Shown here: positions 1 to 8,822 of the stretch, piece after piece
Numbering within the stretch: position 1 is the first letter of the stretch
How the letters are laid out: each line of letters opens with the position of its first letter
Assembly (NCBI GenBank): GCA_025055795.1
Contig: JANWVV010000020.1
Location: 1-64,000 of the forward strand
From: Gemmataceae bacterium
Lineage (GTDB): Bacteria; Planctomycetota; Planctomycetia; Gemmatales; Gemmataceae
Direction of reading: 5' to 3'
DNA: 64,000 nucleotides
The notes under the pieces: model-generated
What the model saw: the letters and a program-made list of their open reading frames with translations, nothing else
Database searches by the model: none
Told to the model about the DNA's origin: nothing
Translations under genes and position numbers: made by a program

Positions 1-2
1 AT

Positions 3-569
3 ATTATGTTACTTTCACTATTCGGTTGCCGCAGTGCTGATTGCGAGACATGCAATCTGCGGTCTGGCCCCTCAACTTACCCTCGAAATACCGCAGGGAC
101 GGTCGGCCTGCCTGGCACACCTACTCTGCCACCTACCACTAATGCTACAGTCAACTCAAGCCTGCCTTCTTCTCCGTCCCGTGCTACAGAATTGCGCCAA
201 GGTACACCACCTTCTGGATTAGCACCAACACTTCCCACCACCGCGTCTGGTCATCGTACACCAACACTGCCCAATATAGCAGGGACCCATACAAGTACGT
301 CATCTGCAACACAAAATGCAATGTCGAATTCCTCTGTTCCCAACCGGCTACCCTCGCCGGCAGACCTGACACCTACCTCAGGGAACGCAACCTCGCCGAG
401 CACCCCCTCCTCCACCGCTTCCAGTAACTGGATGCCGGCTGCCCCTCTAGCCCCGACACCGCCGAACTTGAGCGATCCAGGACCGTTGCCTCCTCCACCG
501 CCAGGCAGTGCGGCCAACGCCCCCGTCTTACCACCGGTACCACCACCTACCTCTTTGTCTCCGCAATAG
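3..569 (+). CDS. Pro/Ser/Thr-rich probable lipoprotein, 5' end cut by window edge
   Basis: The frame is open to the left edge, so the true start may lie outside the window; the first visible ATG is at 6. The first residues end in LFGC, which resembles a lipobox (Leu-x-Gly-Cys), so the full protein may be a lipoprotein whose signal peptide is mostly cut off. The rest is low-complexity sequence rich in Pro, Thr, Ser and Asn with no folded domain visible, and a PPPPP run near the C-terminus. Such tails are common in secreted planctomycete proteins and probably form an extended surface or periplasmic region. No function can be assigned. The clean proline/serine composition in this frame argues that it is coding, and the minus-strand glycine-rich frame is its shadow. 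Confidence 0.55.
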   Translation: MMLLSLFGCRSADCETCNLRSGPSTYPRNTAGTVGLPGTPTLPPTTNATVNSSLPSSPSRATELRQGTPPSGLAPTLPTTASGHRTPTLPNIAGTHTSTSSATQNAMSNSSVPNRLPSPADLTPTSGNATSPSTPSSTASSNWMPAAPLAPTPPNLSDPGPLPPPPPGSAANAPVLPPVPPPTSLSPQ

Positions 570-695
570 TTACCTTATAAGAGTAGCTAAACAACCGGTG
601 TTAGCCTGTCTAAACGTACCGCTCTAGCCACCGGACGACTACATGTGATATGCTACAATTGCTTAGGCCTAACTACCCAATTGAGCATTTCGAAC

Positions 696-1520
696 ATGAA
701 CAGTCGCTGGTTCATTACACGTGACGGCAAGCACACCCATGGTCCTTTTACTGAGGAACAGCTCCTTCACTGGGCCCAGAGTGGCAAATTACTTCCTACC
801 GATCTGGTTTGGAAAGAAGGTAGTGATTCTTGGGTACCAGTTATGGATCTAGGAAATTTAAAACAAAACAAACAAACTGCAACAGCTGCATATGTACAGA
901 TGCATGAATATAGTCTACCTGATTATGTTTATACTGATTTCTGGGGCAATGTCAAAACAATATCCTTCTATTATGTACATGGCACTTTAGTCAAGTATAC
1001 CACACAGATATATACTTCTGTATATGGTGGTGGCAATAGTAAAGGGTTTAGTATTAATACTAAACATCAGAATGTAGTTGACATGTGGATATGTGATCAT
1101 AATAACAAAGAATTCCACTTTAGGATTTTTCAAGATATACCATTGAGAGAGGGACATAAAGTTGCATTTTTATTAGCCCAACCTTATGATGTCACGTGCC
1201 TGTTGATTGATATAGATACCAAAGAAATGTTTTATATCTCCAATAATGATGTCCTTGGGGAAGTTTGTTCGAAAGCAAATAGATCATTCTTAATATTCTT
1301 GGTATTCACTATATATTTAATAATAGAAGTGATAAATCGTGGTTTACAGCCACCTGTTGGTTGCTATGCCTTGTTTGGTGGTATAATAAGCTTTTTCACC
1401 AGCTTCATTTTATATTCGGTATATAGTGCATTATATACTAACAATTTCTATAATCATTGCCTGAAAATAGGCGATATTATTATAGATCAATTATCTACAA
1501 GTGCAGCAAGTGGTATTTAA
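696..1520 (+). CDS. GYF_2 (DUF4339) domain membrane protein
   Basis: The N-terminal 50 residues form a GYF_2 domain: WFITRDGKHTHGPFT is followed by a helix with the pattern LLHWAQSGKLLPTDLVW and a final W. GYF_2 domains are thought to bind proline-rich peptides or act as small adaptors, often fused to membrane segments in planctomycetes. A middle region of about 150 residues has no recognised family. Two hydrophobic helices follow near the C-terminus (around residues 195-215 and 230-255). The start at 696 places the GYF_2 domain at the N-terminus; an in-frame upstream start at 645 adds 17 unconvincing residues. From about 860 onward the gene is clearly more AT-rich than its neighbours, with many ATA, TTA and AAT codons, which suggests recent acquisition or relaxed selection. 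Function unknown. Confidence 0.75.
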   Translation: MNSRWFITRDGKHTHGPFTEEQLLHWAQSGKLLPTDLVWKEGSDSWVPVMDLGNLKQNKQTATAAYVQMHEYSLPDYVYTDFWGNVKTISFYYVHGTLVKYTTQIYTSVYGGGNSKGFSINTKHQNVVDMWICDHNNKEFHFRIFQDIPLREGHKVAFLLAQPYDVTCLLIDIDTKEMFYISNNDVLGEVCSKANRSFLIFLVFTIYLIIEVINRGLQPPVGCYALFGGIISFFTSFILYSVYSALYTNNFYNHCLKIGDIIIDQLSTSAASGI

Positions 1521-1614
1521 ATTTAATCTATAGATCCAAATAACTATTCAGCATTTGTAACCTAACTATAATTAATCAAGTACCGCCAACATTGTTGGAA
1601 TCTCACGGTCGTCC

Positions 1615-2349
1615 TTACCAGTACGGCTGAACGGTAGGTTTAATAACTAGTTCTGGGATGGAGACATGGGGGGGGAGGGCCGCAACAAACAGAATCGTTT
1701 TGGCAACGTCATCCGGCTTGAGAATTACAGCCCGCTGTTCCGGTGTTACCGGTTTAGGACGATGCTCGAGAATGGGGGTATCGATCTCTCCGGGGTATAT
1801 GTTTGAAACCCGTATGCCACTATCTTTCTCTTCGTTGGAAAGAATCAGCCCCAAGGCTCCCATGCCGAACTTGGCCGCAGCGTAGGCTGCTCCTCCCAAT
1901 GGATTAGCTCTTTTGCCAGCCACCGAAACCACATTAATAATGACACCGTCGCGACGTTGAAGCATTTGCGGTAAGACCGCGTGGATGCAATAGAATGCTC
2001 CGTTCAAGTTGGTACGGATCATCTGATCCCAGGCTTCCGGGGTCAGCTCCCGCATAGTACGCGCTTTGATGTTCGCCCCGGCGTTGTTCACCAGGATATC
2101 GACCCGGCCGAAGTCGGCGGTGGCCCGTTCGATCAATCGTCGGCATTGCTGAGGGTCGGTCACATCGGTAGGGAGGTACAGCAGCGAATCGCCGCCCTGC
2201 AATTCTTCTGCGGCGGCCGCCAACTTCGCGACGTCACGCCCGGCAATCACCACTTGGGCCCCCTCCTGCAAAAAGAGACGGGCAGTGGCCTTCCCCACCC
2301 CCGAGCCACCCCCTGTGATCACCACCACCCGCTCGCTGAATTGCCCCAT
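1615..2349 (-). CDS. SDR family NAD(P)-dependent oxidoreductase
   Basis: A classical short-chain dehydrogenase/reductase of 244 residues, the normal size. The Rossmann dinucleotide motif TGGGSGVG is at residues 12-19 and NNAG at 88-91. The catalytic set is Ser142, Tyr156 and Lys160 (YAAAK), and PGEIDTPI near residue 187 matches the conserved PG motif after the active site. GRD at residues 37-39 after the second strand has an Arg in a place often linked to NADPH preference; that is an inference. It is cytoplasmic and reduces or oxidises an alcohol/carbonyl substrate that the sequence does not reveal. It stands alone, divergent from prfB and convergent with the GYF_2 gene. Confidence 0.9.
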   Translation of the reverse strand: MGQFSERVVVITGGGSGVGKATARLFLQEGAQVVIAGRDVAKLAAAAEELQGGDSLLYLPTDVTDPQQCRRLIERATADFGRVDILVNNAGANIKARTMRELTPEAWDQMIRTNLNGAFYCIHAVLPQMLQRRDGVIINVVSVAGKRANPLGGAAYAAAKFGMGALGLILSNEEKDSGIRVSNIYPGEIDTPILEHRPKPVTPEQRAVILKPDDVAKTILFVAALPPHVSIPELVIKPTVQPYW

Positions 2350-2721
2350 ACCCTTCTCCCTTGTTTCTCAACTCCCCGTAGGGCATGAAATACGGCCAGA
2401 CGCACCCATCGGAAAGGAAAGCACTGACCAGATCAGCAGCCCTTTGGCTTTTATGGACTTCTCCAAAGCGTACGGTATACTGTGGGTTTGTTTGATCCTA
2501 TGCAGGAGGACAACTGCATCTATCCCGTGTACTTGATATTGGGTGCTCGCACCCTAAGTCGCTATGCTAGACTCTAATAGTTGAAGAAGCCGAGTTGTTC
2601 TTGGGGATTGCTGTCCTGAAGGTAAGCTTGGTTCTTGGAACCGGCACCGGGTGTGCCGGTTCCCAACGGCATCCAATTAATAAACCGCGAACATCCTCAA
2701 GTAAGGAGAGCAGAGCGACCC
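2350..2721. other. Divergent intergenic region between the SDR gene and prfB
   Basis: About 370 bases without a gene. It should hold the promoters of both flanking genes. It contains two inverted repeats: GGGTGC/GCACCC at 2541-2554 and a strong 11-bp stem at 2637-2663 that would lie in the prfB leader. A TATACT hexamer lies at about 2476, but no good -35 box was seen at a normal distance, so no promoter is called. The ribosome-binding site of prfB (AAGGAG) is near 2703. Confidence 0.5.
2637..2663 (+). promoter_or_regulatory. Perfect 11-bp inverted repeat in the prfB leader
   Basis: GGAACCGGCAC at 2637-2647 pairs perfectly with GTGCCGGTTCC at 2653-2663 around a 5-base loop. Just upstream, GGTTC at about 2630-2634 can alternatively pair with GAACC inside the left arm, so two mutually exclusive hairpins are possible. 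No U-run follows, so it is not a standard terminator. It lies about 60 bases before the prfB start codon, where it could be an mRNA leader structure or a protein-binding palindrome. The structure is seen; the role is inferred. Confidence 0.45.
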
Positions 2722-3868
2722 ATGTTACTTCAAGCGGAATTACGGCGTCGTACCGAGGAATTAGCGGCCCAGTTGCAACAGCTTCGGGACTCTCTTTGAC
2801 ATGCCGGCCAAACTGGCGGAACGGGAGCGTTTGGAGGCCCGGCAAAGCGAGCCTGATTTCTGGGGCCAGCCGGACAGGGCACGTCAAGTAATCCAACAAC
2901 TCAAGGCGCTGAATGCCCTGGTCAAGCCTTACGAGGAGCTACAAACCACACTACGCGATCTGCAAGCTTTGATGGAGTTAGCAGGCGAGGACCCCTCCTT
3001 GGAAGCGGAGTGGGCCAGCGTACTGGACAAGGCCGAGAAGCAGTACGAGGCCTTCGAACTGCAAACGATGATGAGTGGCAAGCATGATGCCGCCGACGCG
3101 TTGGTGTCCATCAAGCCCGGTGCCGGCGGCACGGATGCCTGTGACTGGGCGGAAATGCTTTATCGGGCCTACGTTCGTTGGGCCCAGCGTCATGGGTATA
3201 ACATTACGGATGTCGATGAAGAGCCCAACCTGGAAGGAGGCATCCAAAGCGTTTCTTTCAAGATCGCCGGACCATATGCATACGGTTACATGCAGAGCGA
3301 AATCGGCGTGCACCGCCTGGTCCGTATCAGCCCCTTCGGTAGTGGTGATACCCGACAAACGTCGTTTGCCGCTGTCGACGTCCTTCCCGACTTACCTGAC
3401 GATATTGAAATCGTCATCAGAGATGAGGACTTAGAGGTACAAACCTTTGCCTCCGGTGGTCCCGGTGGTCAACACCAGAACAAGACCCAATCAGGGGTGC
3501 GTTTGATTCACAAACCAACTGGTATCCGGGCCGAGAGCCGGACGGCACGTAGCCAGCATCAGAATAAGGAAAACGCCCTACGGCTGCTCAAGGCCCGGCT
3601 ATACGCTTTGGAAGAACAGAAACGATTGGGCGACCTTGTGCGTCACTACGACTCCAAGGGGGAAATCGCCTTTGGCTCGCAAATTCGCAGTTACGTGCTG
3701 CATCCCTACACCCTGGTCCGGGACGAACGCGAGGGGATCGATGTGAAAACTCCTGCCGTGCAGGACGTTCTTGATGGGAATTTCGACCCGTTTATGCACG
3801 CCTATCTCCGGCTTAAAGCGGCACGTCAGAACCGTACCGCCACCGCTCTTGCGAGTACACAGAAGTGA
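2722..3868 (+). CDS. prfB: Peptide chain release factor 2 (programmed +1 frameshift)
   Basis: RF2 recognises UGA and UAA stop codons and releases the peptide. The gene is in two frames. A 25-codon first part runs from ATG 2722 to an in-frame TGA at 2797-2799 within CTTTGAC, the classic RF2 frameshift site. Sliding +1 at CTT puts GAC in frame and continues to the stop at 3868, giving 381 residues. With this numbering the tripeptide anticodon SPF falls at residues 203-205 and the GGQ motif at 248-250, almost exactly as in E. coli RF2. SPF rather than PxT identifies RF2, not RF1. Low RF2 levels slow termination at the internal UGA and favour frameshifting, which is autoregulation. The Shine-Dalgarno-like stimulator is weaker than usual: CGGGAC instead of an AGGGGG-type run. 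An ordinary AAGGAG site precedes the ATG. Confidence 0.96.
2794..2800 (+). promoter_or_regulatory. RF2 programmed frameshift site (CTT TGA C)
   Basis: CTT at 2794-2796 is the last zero-frame codon, TGA at 2797-2799 is the in-frame stop, and C at 2800 gives the poor stop context that favours slippage. Reading resumes with GAC at 2798-2800. The arrangement is identical to the known prfB site and the frames join exactly, so this is not a sequencing error. Confidence 0.95.
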
Positions 3869-4229
3869 ACCGCTAGTGCCTTCCACACTGTTGTTGAAGA
3901 AGGGGATGAACACCCCTCGACTGAGGATCCTCTCTCTCGCATTTGCATCAACCCGCTTTACTCGATTGACCGTTCAACCTAAGCATTGCAGTGATTCCAT
4001 CAATGTACTCTATTAATACTTCTGAACCCAATAACATTCGGGATGTGCCAAAGATCGTCCCCCATTCGAAATAGTTTGCCACTGCGTCATGATCAAAGGG
4101 ACAATATACGCGCTCTCGGCGACGGCATGGTGTTGTCCGGGCCGGAGCGGAAATTGAACTGTTTATGAAAGGACTTACCCTATAACCTGGAAAGCGGTTG
4201 AATTAACGGCCAGACGTGTCGAGCAGAAG
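3869..4229. other. Intergenic region between prfB and a convergent gene
   Basis: About 360 bases between the 3' ends of prfB and the minus-strand secreted protein gene. No coding frame, tRNA, strong hairpin with a T-run, or repeat was recognised. Confidence 0.4.
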
Positions 4230-4991
4230 TTACTTATCGCCTTTGCTTGAACGAACGGGCAGCTTCTCTACGGGTGTAGCACGCTCCACCGTGGCCGGAG
4301 GGGCCACCTTCTGAACTGGGGTGACAACTTTGTCTGCCGGTACGACCTTGTTCGGTTGCGGAGCCACCTTCTCGGGTGGCAACACCTTTTCCACAGGAGC
4401 CCTAGGAACCGCCGGTGCGGGAATAGCTTCAACCGCTGGTCCCACTTGAATTTCTATGACGCCACCCGGTTGAGCCGGGACGATGATCGGGGGAACTACA
4501 GGCTGAATCTGGACAGGCTTGGGCTGAATTACCCGTCCTGGAACGGCTATCGTCCCAGAACCTACTAGCTCAGGGGAAGACAAAATCAACGTATCGTCCT
4601 TGAAAACCTTCAAATAGGCAGGACTGATGGGCTGATTGGCGGGTGCAACTAAAACAACCTCGCCTTTTTCCAAACGCTTGATCGCCTCGTCCAAACCAAC
4701 CTTGCGTCCGTCAACCGTGGTAATGGTCAGGTCCTTCACCTGTCCTAGTTCGACAGTTTCCTGACGCCGCAACTGCCGTAAGGCAATCGCTCGCCCGGCA
4801 CCCGGCTGAACGGGAGCTAGCGGTACCGCTTCCTGGACGTCTCTTACCACTTGAACCATTACCTTGCCATTCGCATCTGCCTTTAAAAACAGAAGGGTCG
4901 GTGCTGGACCAGTCGGAGCATTATTCGTCTCCAACGGCGGCGGCACCGGTGCCGCTACACTAAGCAACAATCCCGCTAGCACGCTGTACAT
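4230..4991 (-). CDS. Secreted Pro/Val-rich hypothetical protein
   Basis: 253 residues. The N-terminus MYSVLAGLLLSVAAPVPPP is a probable signal peptide. Residues 30-150 look folded, with a stretch around ELGQVKDLTITTVDGRKVG and a conserved-looking segment about writing or exposing a value (LEKGEVVLVAPANQPISP). The C-terminal 100 residues are low complexity, rich in Pro, Val, Lys and Ala, with repeated VVP, VQK and VEKLP-type units. The start is supported by an AGGAGG ribosome-binding site seven bases upstream on the minus strand. Planctomycetes carry many such secreted proteins of unknown role; no family can be named. It is probably periplasmic or exported. Confidence 0.7.
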   Translation of the reverse strand: MYSVLAGLLLSVAAPVPPPLETNNAPTGPAPTLLFLKADANGKVMVQVVRDVQEAVPLAPVQPGAGRAIALRQLRRQETVELGQVKDLTITTVDGRKVGLDEAIKRLEKGEVVLVAPANQPISPAYLKVFKDDTLILSSPELVGSGTIAVPGRVIQPKPVQIQPVVPPIIVPAQPGGVIEIQVGPAVEAIPAPAVPRAPVEKVLPPEKVAPQPNKVVPADKVVTPVQKVAPPATVERATPVEKLPVRSSKGDK

Positions 4992-5689
4992 GTTTCATCC
5001 TCCTATGTCGTGATCCTAGTGCGGCATCACCCATAAACCGGTTGGTTTGGCGTGAAGCTTGCTTGATATGTCCTCCACTTATTATTGACGAACGGCAAAG
5101 TGCAGGCTTAACTGTCAAAGGCTCAAGATTCGTCTTTACAATAGCATTTTTACTTTTGCTCGCCATGTGATTTTGTAACAATGTTCTGGGTGTCTCAATG
5201 GTGCGCAGAAGCCGAAGGCCCGGAACTACCGCTCCACAGAATATTCAGTCAAGGGTCGATGTACTATCAATGCGATTATCATCTGGGCACGTTGTGTGAA
5301 TAAGCAACCCGATTCCCAAGTGTCTATTCTGGTACAAAAGTTGTAACAATCATCAAACGTGGTGACTTGGCTATCGGAAAAGGCACACCTTATGTGCCAA
5401 ATCGACACAAAGACATTCGCTGCATGGTTACACGCAGTACACGGATAACTTTGATTCTACAGAATAGCGATAATCGAAATTGTCTCCGATTGGGACGAGA
5501 TAGGTTGCCTTGGCCCCAAAGTAATTAACGTCCGGATTTGGACTATCAGACTCAGCTTTGGCGCAAATTTGGCAGGTCAGCTACATGCCTGTGCAGGGGC
5601 TAATTGCTAAATTCGGGTGCATCAATGTCACCAAGACAAGTCCAGAGGGATGCGTAGGCGGGTAAGAGTTTTTGTGGGAGGGAATGGTC
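4992..5689. other. Long gene-free interval
   Basis: About 700 bases between the divergent secreted-protein and phosphoribosyltransferase genes. No convincing gene is seen. On the minus strand, 5428-5580 is an open frame of about 50 codons with protein-like composition, preceded by a TAG and a further open stretch. It could be the fossil of a small gene, but it has no start or ribosome-binding site and no recognised family. Promoters for both flanking genes must lie here but no clear -35/-10 pair was found. Confidence 0.3.
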
Positions 5690-6379
5690 ATGGCGGTGTG
5701 GGAAGGCAATCGGTTTAGGGACCGACGTGAGGCAGGTCAGTTATTAGCCGAACAATTGCGACACATCCCGATGGTCCGGCCTGTAGTCTTGGCCATACCC
5801 CGAGGCGGTGTGGTGGTGGGTGCCGCACTTGCCGAAGCACTCCAAGCTGAGCTAGACGTCATTTTGTCACGGAAGTTACGTGCCCCCTTTCAACCCGAAT
5901 ACGCTTTGGGAGCAATTGCCGAAGATGGCAGTATCTTGTTGAATCCAGAGGCGTTACCTCTGATCCAAGGGGCTGACGAATACCTGGAAGCCGAACGGCG
6001 ATACCAACTGCAGGAAATTGCACGTCGACAGGGATTAATCCGTGCCATCCGCCCCGCCGCCGAGGTCACTGGACGCACGGTCATTATCACAGATGACGGC
6101 GTAGCAACCGGTTCTACGGCCTTGGCCGCCCTGCAAACCGTACACGCTCGTCACCCTCGGGAGCTGATCCTAGCAGTGCCGGTCGGCCCACCAGAACGAC
6201 TGCGAGCCTTGGCACGCCATTGCGATCGACTCATCTACCTGTTAGCACCAGACGACTTCCACGCCGTCGGACAGTATTACGATTCGTTCGAACCCGTCGA
6301 AGATGAAGATGTCGCTCAACTACTGCGTGACGCCTACCAGCAGTATCAATCCTCATTTCAAGGTTTCACGCGAGAGTGA
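5690..6379 (+). CDS. Phosphoribosyltransferase domain protein
   Basis: A type I phosphoribosyltransferase-fold protein of about 229 residues. The PRPP-binding signature VIITDDGVATGST is at residues 131-143, and an early loop IPRGGVVVG resembles the PPi-binding loop. The length and the insert between them match the stand-alone planctomycete/cyanobacterial family annotated only as phosphoribosyltransferase; the base substrate cannot be read from sequence. The start at ATG 5690 is preferred because GGGAGGG at 5676-5682 is seven bases upstream; ATG 5684 and TTG 5672 are alternatives. It is monocistronic and followed by a minus-strand transporter gene. Cytoplasmic, probably in nucleotide or nucleobase salvage. 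Confidence 0.85.
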   Translation: MAVWEGNRFRDRREAGQLLAEQLRHIPMVRPVVLAIPRGGVVVGAALAEALQAELDVILSRKLRAPFQPEYALGAIAEDGSILLNPEALPLIQGADEYLEAERRYQLQEIARRQGLIRAIRPAAEVTGRTVIITDDGVATGSTALAALQTVHARHPRELILAVPVGPPERLRALARHCDRLIYLLAPDDFHAVGQYYDSFEPVEDEDVAQLLRDAYQQYQSSFQGFTRE

Positions 6380-6648
6380 AAATTACTCCATACAAGCCTC
6401 TACCGGTGCCTATTGGCAACTCGTATCCAGGCCAGTTGAGGTTTCTCCGGCAGCGAAAGTAAGGATAGCCAAGGAAGCTATGATGGTTCTGCAGGGTGTG
6501 GATGTCTCAACCTTGATCGAAGTCCTTTGTCTGGTCTGTAGAGCTCTCCCAATCAAGACAACTGCATAAAAATTCCCAACGAGTAGTTAATTACAGAAGA
6601 ATACAGCTGATTCACAAAGACATACCTGAGAATGTGTGTGGTACGGTG

Positions 6649-8160
6649 CTACTCTGGCAGGGGGCGTCCGCGGGTTTCGGGGGAAATGGCGATCAACACC
6701 AAACCAACCAGGTACACGCCGGCCACCATAGCACAGGCGCGGGCATAATCGTTGTCGAAGAAGGCCAGCAGATTGGCCATTTGTAAATTGCCAGCCGCGG
6801 CGATAATCCGTCCAAGATTAAAGCCAAAGCCCTGGCCGGTGGCCCGGACCGCTGTGGGGAACAATTCAGGCAGATACAGCGGCAACCAGCCATAAAACGC
6901 TGCGGAAACCATGCCCATCAAGCCGGCGGTTACTAAAAAGGTCGTGTCGTATGCCGTGTTGTACCGGTAAAAGCCCACCATGGCCGCTAGGGAAAGTAGG
7001 CACAAGGCAGCATAGACAGCCCGGCGACCAATCACGCCGCTTATCAGGGCCCCTATAAAACAGCCTAGCGCCGCTGCCACCGAAGAGACGATCTGCATCA
7101 TCGGCCGGGCATCCGGAACATCACCCCCTGGCAACTGACTGACCCACATGTACATCCACATTAGGCCTGCCCATGTCCCCAAAAGAGGAACACCGCTCAG
7201 GCCAGCCCCTAAAAGCATTCGTCCCAATACCCGCTGGCGTTGAGCAGTGGACAAGCCGCTTCGCAGCAAGTATCCGCGGGCAGGATACAAGTACCCCGCT
7301 ACGACTAGTACCAGGCCAACGGCCGATCCAATTAAGCGCAGACCCAGCGACAAGACGTTTTCCGGAACGGCCCACAGGGCAATCACGCCGCAGGCGGCCA
7401 CCGCTCCTGTCAACACCCCAAACAGATCACTTTCAGACCAGTGCGCTGACCGTCCGGCCGCCCGCTCCTGCTCCCATTTGTCGGATTCTGGTACCAACAA
7501 GCGAATCAAGACGGTCAGCAATGCCGGCACGGCACCCACTAGGAACAGCAGCCGCCAATAGCGATGAGCAGTCAGTGCCGTTGCCCACGGCGGGGGCAAG
7601 CCGATGCCCATCAGCCCTTGTTGCACCGAGACCGGGTCAGTGTGATTGAGTAAATAGGCAATCGAGCCACAAATAGTATATCCCAGATTGCCGAAGGCCC
7701 CGATCAGCCCTGCGAGCAGCACCCGGGACGCCCCCGGCCACAACTCCATCACCAAGGCCACCCCTAAGGCCCATTCGCCCCCCATCCCCAAAGCTCCTAA
7801 AAAACGCAGCACGGCAAGATGGACAGGGCTTTGGGCCGCTGCACTCAAGCCACTACACAGCGAATACATCAGAATGCTTAAGGTCATCGCTCGGACACGT
7901 CCGAATTTGTCTCCCAGATAGCCAAACACGACGCCGCCCGTTGCTGCTCCGACCAGAAAACCAGCCAGGACCACACCGTACCACAAATCCAATCTGCTCT
8001 GATCCCCCTGCTCTGCCAACAATTCACGGAGTGCATCACGACCAACCAAAGGGAAAAGGCCCATCTCCATCCCATCGAACATCCAGCCGAGCAAGGCCGC
8101 TACCACAGCCAACAACCGACCGCCATAGCCCCCCTTCATCGATTGCCCCCTCAGGTTCAC
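6649..8160 (-). CDS. MFS transporter, metabolite:H+ symporter type
   Basis: A 12-helix major facilitator of about 500 residues in the inner membrane. The loop 2-3 signature is GYLGDKFGRVRAM. The MHS subfamily motif LGMGGEWALG is in helix 4. The helix 11-12 region carries FPTAVRATGQGFGFNLGR, as in the aromatic acid and sugar carriers, and the C-terminus ends PETRGRPLPE. The substrate cannot be told; organic acids, sugars or aromatic acids are possible. The annotated start is the longest; the Met at residue 8 (MKGGYGG) is a plausible alternative. No catabolic genes adjoin it, so context gives no hint of substrate. Confidence 0.88.
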   Translation of the reverse strand: MNLRGQSMKGGYGGRLLAVVAALLGWMFDGMEMGLFPLVGRDALRELLAEQGDQSRLDLWYGVVLAGFLVGAATGGVVFGYLGDKFGRVRAMTLSILMYSLCSGLSAAAQSPVHLAVLRFLGALGMGGEWALGVALVMELWPGASRVLLAGLIGAFGNLGYTICGSIAYLLNHTDPVSVQQGLMGIGLPPPWATALTAHRYWRLLFLVGAVPALLTVLIRLLVPESDKWEQERAAGRSAHWSESDLFGVLTGAVAACGVIALWAVPENVLSLGLRLIGSAVGLVLVVAGYLYPARGYLLRSGLSTAQRQRVLGRMLLGAGLSGVPLLGTWAGLMWMYMWVSQLPGGDVPDARPMMQIVSSVAAALGCFIGALISGVIGRRAVYAALCLLSLAAMVGFYRYNTAYDTTFLVTAGLMGMVSAAFYGWLPLYLPELFPTAVRATGQGFGFNLGRIIAAAGNLQMANLLAFFDNDYARACAMVAGVYLVGLVLIAISPETRGRPLPE

Positions 8161-8272
8161 CCTCGACCATTTGCCGGAAGTTCCGCCCTATGCCATTTCT
8201 GTAAGGGCGGGCTGTTGCTGAGGCAAACTCTGCGCCCCTGCCTGATACTTGCTTCAGGTCTAAAACAACTTC

Positions 8273-8737
8273 ATGTTTGACGCAGAGTTGTCCGTTTTTC
8301 CTGTGGTCGTTGAATTAGACGTCGCTTGGGGCGACATGGATAGCTATGGCCACGTCAACAACGTGGTCTACTTTCGCTACTTCGAACAGGCCCGTATTGC
8401 CTATCTGGAACGCATCGGTTGGCTACGCTTGAAAGAGGAATGCGGTCTGGGACCTATTGTAGCCGCTACCTCCGCTCGCTATCGTAAGCCATTATTCTAT
8501 CCTGACCATTTATGGGTTGGAGCTCAGGCGGTTAACATCCTAACAGATCGTATACGCTTGCGGTACCGCCTGATCAGCCGGCGGCATCAAAGTTTAGCAG
8601 CCGAAGGCGAGGTGCTCGTCGTCAGCTACGATTATCACCGTGGCCATAAAGTTCCATTGCCAGAAGTCATTCGTCAAGCGATCAACACTCTGGAAAAGCA
8701 CTCGAACCCTGACACAACGATGCCTTCCGCTCCGTAA
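8273..8737 (+). CDS. Acyl-CoA thioesterase, 4HBT (hotdog) family
   Basis: 154 residues, the usual size of a YbgC/FadM-type single hotdog domain. The family signature WGDMDSYGHVNNVVYFRYFE spans residues 19-38, with Asp23 in the catalytic position and GHVNN following. It hydrolyses acyl-CoA thioesters in the cytoplasm; chain-length preference is unknown. It is a single gene with no Tol-Pal genes nearby, so the YbgC-type link to the Tol system is not supported here. Confidence 0.88.
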   Translation: MFDAELSVFPVVVELDVAWGDMDSYGHVNNVVYFRYFEQARIAYLERIGWLRLKEECGLGPIVAATSARYRKPLFYPDHLWVGAQAVNILTDRIRLRYRLISRRHQSLAAEGEVLVVSYDYHRGHKVPLPEVIRQAINTLEKHSNPDTTMPSAP

Positions 8738-8822
8738 ACACAGTAGGGAATAAGCGTTACAGCGCGCCGTTGTTGCGTGGGGCTCAATCGGTAACAAACA
8801 GGAGCCATGGTGGAAAGACTTT

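Noticed and set aside
251-517. Gly/Ala-rich minus-strand frame opposite the proline-rich lipoprotein
   Set aside because: It is the complement of Pro/Ser codons of the plus-strand gene and has no independent coding signal.
2470-2485. TATACT hexamer upstream of prfB as a -10 box
   Set aside because: No acceptable -35 hexamer was found 16-18 bases upstream.
5428-5580. Minus-strand open frame of about 50 codons with protein-like composition in a 700-bp gap
   Set aside because: It has no start or ribosome-binding site, is interrupted by TAG upstream and matches no known family; a 50-codon open frame can easily occur by chance.
6303-6569. 88-residue plus-strand frame after the phosphoribosyltransferase
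   Set aside because: It begins inside the phosphoribosyltransferase gene in another frame, has no family match and no ribosome-binding site.
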